Assembly (NCBI GenBank): GCA_010021145.1
Contig: RGRP01000024.1
Coordinates: 1 to 9,737, forward strand
Source: Candidatus Fonsibacter lacus
GTDB taxonomy: Bacteria > Pseudomonadota > Alphaproteobacteria > Pelagibacterales > Pelagibacteraceae
DNA length: 9,737 bases
Direction: 5' to 3'
In this document: one piece after another, positions 7,761 to 9,737 of the stretch
Numbering within the stretch: position 1 is the stretch's first letter
Layout of the letters: each line of letters begins with the position of its first letter
Position numbers and translations under genes: made by a program
Notes under the pieces: generated by a model
The model's input: the letters and a program-made list of their open reading frames with translations, nothing else
What the model was told of the DNA's origin: nothing
Databases searched by the model: none

Positions 7761-7775
7761 ACTAATTTAATTAGT
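7761..7775. repeat. Perfect 15-nt palindrome at the yajC/secD junction
   Basis: ACTAATTTAATTAGT is a perfect inverted repeat with 7-nt arms around one central base. It covers the yajC stop codon (7769-7767) and ends one base before the secD GTG start. As RNA it could form only a weak, A/U-rich hairpin. As DNA it looks like a small operator-type dyad. Because it occupies the place where a secD ribosome binding site would be, a role in start-site access or coupling is conceivable. Chance is also plausible in AT-rich DNA. Confidence 0.45.
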
Positions 7776-8048
7776 TTCTGATTTTGATAAAACTTGTGAG
7801 ATAGTTGATCTTATAATTTTAACATTAATATTCTCTGCGATTTCTAATTCTGCTTTTTCTTCATCAATAATTCTTGAAATTTTACCAATAATTCCACCCG
7901 CAGTAACAACTGTATCTCCTCTAGTTAATTTTGAAATCATCAGTTTATGCTCAGCAACTCTCTTTTGCTGAGGTCTAATTAATAAAAAATAGAAGATTAC
8001 AAAAATTAATATTAACGGAATAAATTGGGCAAAACCTGATGCAGACAT
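7767..8048 (-). CDS. yajC: Sec translocon accessory protein YajC
   Basis: YajC is a small single-pass inner-membrane protein that associates with SecD-SecF and with the SecYEG/YidC holotranslocon; it is not strictly essential in E. coli. The 93 residues show the family plan: a short N-terminus, one membrane helix at about 8-25, the signature 'LIRPQQKR' (23-30), and a cytosolic domain with 'RGDTVVTAGGIIGKISRI' (43-60). It is the first gene of a tight yajC-secD-secF run (7 bp to secD). A TATAAT box ends about 10 bp upstream of the ATG, which would leave a leader of only a few bases. The 67-bp gap to serS makes a separate transcript likely. In many alphaproteobacteria surE, pcm and a lipoprotein gene separate serS from yajC; they are absent here. 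Confidence 0.96.
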   Translation of the reverse strand: MSASGFAQFIPLILIFVIFYFLLIRPQQKRVAEHKLMISKLTRGDTVVTAGGIIGKISRIIDEEKAELEIAENINVKIIRSTISQVLSKSETN

Positions 8049-8058
8049 AGTTTGCTTG

Positions 8059-8064
8059 ATTATA
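8059..8064 (-). promoter_or_regulatory. Probable -10 box for yajC-secD-secF
   Basis: On the minus strand 8064-8059 reads TATAAT, a perfect -10 hexamer. The -35 region is poor; the best candidates 15-17 bp upstream are TTGTAT and TATTGT. Initiation about 7 bases downstream would fall near 8052, only about four bases before the yajC ATG at 8048, so the message would be nearly leaderless. This fits the lack of a Shine-Dalgarno site before yajC. TATAAT can occur by chance in a spacer this AT-rich. Confidence 0.5.
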
Positions 8065-8115
8065 CTAGATAAAGTTTAAATACAATAAATTTATTAACTT
8101 TATATTTTATATAAA

Positions 8116-9390
8116 TTAAATCTTTTTTATTCCATTCATGTAACTATGCAAAACTGCAGGAATATTAATTGAACCATCTTCGTTTTGATTATTTTCAATG
8201 ATAGCAATTAGTGTTCTTCCTATTGCTAAACCAGAACCATTTAGTGTAGCAACATAGTCAATTTTTTTATCTAAATCTTTAAAACGTGCCATCATTCTAT
8301 TTGCTTGAAATTGACCACAAGAAGAACAACTTGATATTTCTCTATAATTTTTTTGAGAGGGTATCCATGCTTCTATGTCATAAGTTTTTTCTGCACTAAA
8401 CCCCATGTCTCCGGATGAAAGCAAAACTATTCTATAAGGAATTTCTAATCTTTTAAGTATCGTTTCTGCACAATTAGTAAGTCTTTCAAGTTCATTATTT
8501 TTATCCTCTGGTTTTACAATGCTTACAAGTTCGACTTTATAAAACTGATGTTGTCTCATCATTCCCTTTGTATCTTTACCAGCAGCTCCAGCTTCAGCTC
8601 TAAAGCAAGGTGTGGCCGCAACATATCTGAGTGGCAAATCCTCATAGTTTAGTATTTTATCTCTGACAATATTTGTGAGAGAAACTTCAGCTGTTGGGAT
8701 TAACCACGAACCAGTATTTAAAGAGAATTGTTCATTAGAAAATTTAGGTAATTGACCAGTTCCAAACATAGATTCTTCATTAACAATGATTGGAACATTC
8801 ATCTCTAAGTATTCAAATTCATGAACGTGGGTATCGATCATAAAATTAATCAAAGCCCTTTCTAATTTAGCAATATTACCTTTGGTAATTACGTACCGGG
8901 CACCTGAGATCTTAGTTGCTGTATCAAAGTCTATTAGATCTCGCTCTAAGCCAATCTCATCATGAGATTTAATTTTAAAATTAAAATCTTTAATATTTCC
9001 AGATTTTTTTATTTCCTTATTGCTTTTAGCATCTTGACCTATTGGAACGTCATCTAAATGTATATTTGGAAGATTATGAAGAATATTATTTATTTTAACT
9101 TTTTGTTCAGTAAGGTTTTTTTCATAATTTTCAATTTCATTTTTAATATTTAAAACTTTCTTAGACATAGTTAAAAATTGTTCGCTTTTTTTATCTTTAG
9201 AAATAGATAATTCTTTAGATATTTTATTTCTCTCTTCTTGTAATTTTTGTTGTTTTTCCAAAATTTGTCTTATAGAAGAATCTAAACTAACAATATCATC
9301 AACTAATTGATCAGAGTTTTTTACGAATCTTTCTTTATATTTTTTTTTGTAAAAAGAAGGATTATCTCTTAAATTTTTAAGATTTATCAT
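8116..9390 (-). CDS. serS: Serine--tRNA ligase (seryl-tRNA synthetase)
   Basis: A cytosolic class II synthetase that attaches serine to tRNA-Ser (and to tRNA-Sec where present). The 424 residues match the family (E. coli 430). The N-terminal long coiled-coil arm that grips the tRNA spans about residues 28-110 and is rich in Lys, Glu and Gln. The catalytic core has the serine-binding 'TAEV' at 233-236, motif 2 'CFRAEAG' with Phe263-Arg264 and Glu266 followed by 'GKDTKGMMRQHQFYKVE', and motif 3 'NGSGLAIGR' (384-392) ending in the ATP-binding Arg392. The ATG overlaps the end of tatC by 14 bp in another frame. It is preceded by AAAGG with five bases of spacing, one of the few good ribosome binding sites here. 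serS and tatC are thus probably co-translated on one message. No tRNA-like or T-box leader is possible because the upstream sequence is coding. Confidence 0.98.
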   Translation of the reverse strand: MINLKNLRDNPSFYKKKYKERFVKNSDQLVDDIVSLDSSIRQILEKQQKLQEERNKISKELSISKDKKSEQFLTMSKKVLNIKNEIENYEKNLTEQKVKINNILHNLPNIHLDDVPIGQDAKSNKEIKKSGNIKDFNFKIKSHDEIGLERDLIDFDTATKISGARYVITKGNIAKLERALINFMIDTHVHEFEYLEMNVPIIVNEESMFGTGQLPKFSNEQFSLNTGSWLIPTAEVSLTNIVRDKILNYEDLPLRYVAATPCFRAEAGAAGKDTKGMMRQHQFYKVELVSIVKPEDKNNELERLTNCAETILKRLEIPYRIVLLSSGDMGFSAEKTYDIEAWIPSQKNYREISSCSSCGQFQANRMMARFKDLDKKIDYVATLNGSGLAIGRTLIAIIENNQNEDGSINIPAVLHSYMNGIKKI

Positions 9391-9737
9391 TTTTACCTTT
9401 TTCTAAATATTTAATAATTAAGATAGATATTTCATACAAAAGCATTAATGGGATGGCCAATCCTATCTGACTAATTGGATCTGGAGGAGTAATAATTGCC
9501 GCAACAATAAATATAATAACAATTATATATCTTCTTCGTTCGGATAAATATTTAGAGTCAATAAAACCAATAGTTGCTAACAAAATTAATAACACAGGTA
9601 ATTCAAAACTAAGTCCAAAAGCAATCATAAAAACCATTATCAATGAAAGATATTCACTTACTCTAGCTTCTAATTGTATTGGCATACTTGTCTGAGTGCT
9701 TAAAGTTTCAAATGACAAAAAAAACTTAATAGCCAAA
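9377..9737 (-). CDS. tatC: Sec-independent protein translocase TatC (partial, 5' end off window)
   Basis: TatC is the inner-membrane receptor that recognises twin-arginine signal peptides and, with TatA and TatB, exports folded proteins. Only the C-terminal half is present: 119 complete codons plus one base, running off the right edge. The TTG at 9736-9734 is an internal leucine codon and not a start, because family homology ('LAIKFFLSF') continues through it. Conserved features are 'EYLSLIMVFMIAFGLSFELPV' (window residues 28-48) with Glu45 matching E. coli Glu170, and 'TPPDPISQIGLAIP' (83-96) with Asp86 matching Asp211. Both residues matter for TatC function in E. coli. Helices lie at about 30-55, 69-82 and 90-110, with a short charged cytosolic tail 'EKGKNDKS'. 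The last 14 bases overlap serS, and the serS ribosome binding site lies inside this gene. tatA/tatB would be expected just beyond the edge. Confidence 0.96.
   Translation of the reverse strand, partial: LAIKFFLSFETLSTQTSMPIQLEARVSEYLSLIMVFMIAFGLSFELPVLLILLATIGFIDSKYLSERRRYIIVIIFIVAAIITPPDPISQIGLAIPLMLLYEISILIIKYLEKGKNDKS
9396..9400 (-). promoter_or_regulatory. Shine-Dalgarno site of serS inside tatC
   Basis: On the minus strand 9400-9396 reads AAAGG, followed by five bases (TAAAA) and the serS ATG at 9390. It lies within the codons for Lys-Gly near the TatC C-terminus. It supports the chosen serS start and suggests coupled translation with tatC. Most other genes in the window have no comparable site. 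Confidence 0.6.

Noticed and set aside
8071..8101. AAAGTT...AACTTT inverted repeat and AATAAATTTATT dyad downstream of serS as a terminator
   Set aside because: The arms are short and nearly all A/T, no U-tract pattern stands out from the background, and the region overlaps the likely yajC promoter. Not distinguishable from chance.
9734..9736. TTG as the start codon of a 119-residue protein
   Set aside because: The sequence is the C-terminal half of TatC and homology runs straight through this codon to the window edge. It is an internal leucine.

Overview
This 9.7 kb window is AT-rich, densely packed bacterial chromosome made almost entirely of housekeeping genes. The likely source is a streamlined alphaproteobacterium, most probably of the SAR11/Pelagibacterales type. 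The reasons are strong A/T codon bias, spacers of 1 to 84 bp, few clear Shine-Dalgarno sequences, alphaproteobacterial-type protein sequences (the UvrA 'CPxSGFTI' zinc-finger variant, TatC, SSB), and the neighbourhoods ssb-gyrA with divergent uvrA and tatC-serS-yajC-secD-secF. The lineage is inferred from these features and was not tested by any search.

Layout, left to right: (1) On the minus strand, ssb followed 9 bp later by the start of gyrA, which runs off the left edge (409 codons present). (2) On the plus strand, divergent from ssb across 84 bp, uvrA and then a small five-helix membrane protein that resembles the N-terminal membrane domain of the PuuD-type urate hydroxylase family but has no cytochrome c domain. 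(3) On the minus strand, tatC (its 5' part beyond the right edge), serS, yajC, secD and secF in transcription order. secF converges on the PuuD-like gene, and their two stop codons share the four bases TTAA.

How the genes fit together: gyrA, ssb and uvrA serve DNA supercoiling, single-strand DNA protection and nucleotide excision repair. tatC and yajC-secD-secF belong to the two inner-membrane protein export routes (Tat for folded proteins, Sec for unfolded ones). serS charges tRNA-Ser and sits translationally overlapped with tatC, an arrangement related to the one in other alphaproteobacteria.

No non-coding stretch exceeds 84 bp. I see no tRNA or rRNA gene, CRISPR array, transposon, prophage element or GC-rich Rho-independent terminator. 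I did not find a convincing undescribed multi-gene system. The points worth a second look are small: a glutamine at the quinolone-determining Ser83 position of GyrA, the stand-alone PuuD-like membrane protein, a perfect 15-nt palindrome at the yajC/secD junction, strong -10 elements (one leaving almost no 5' leader), the shared TTAA stop, and a weakened acidic tip on SSB.
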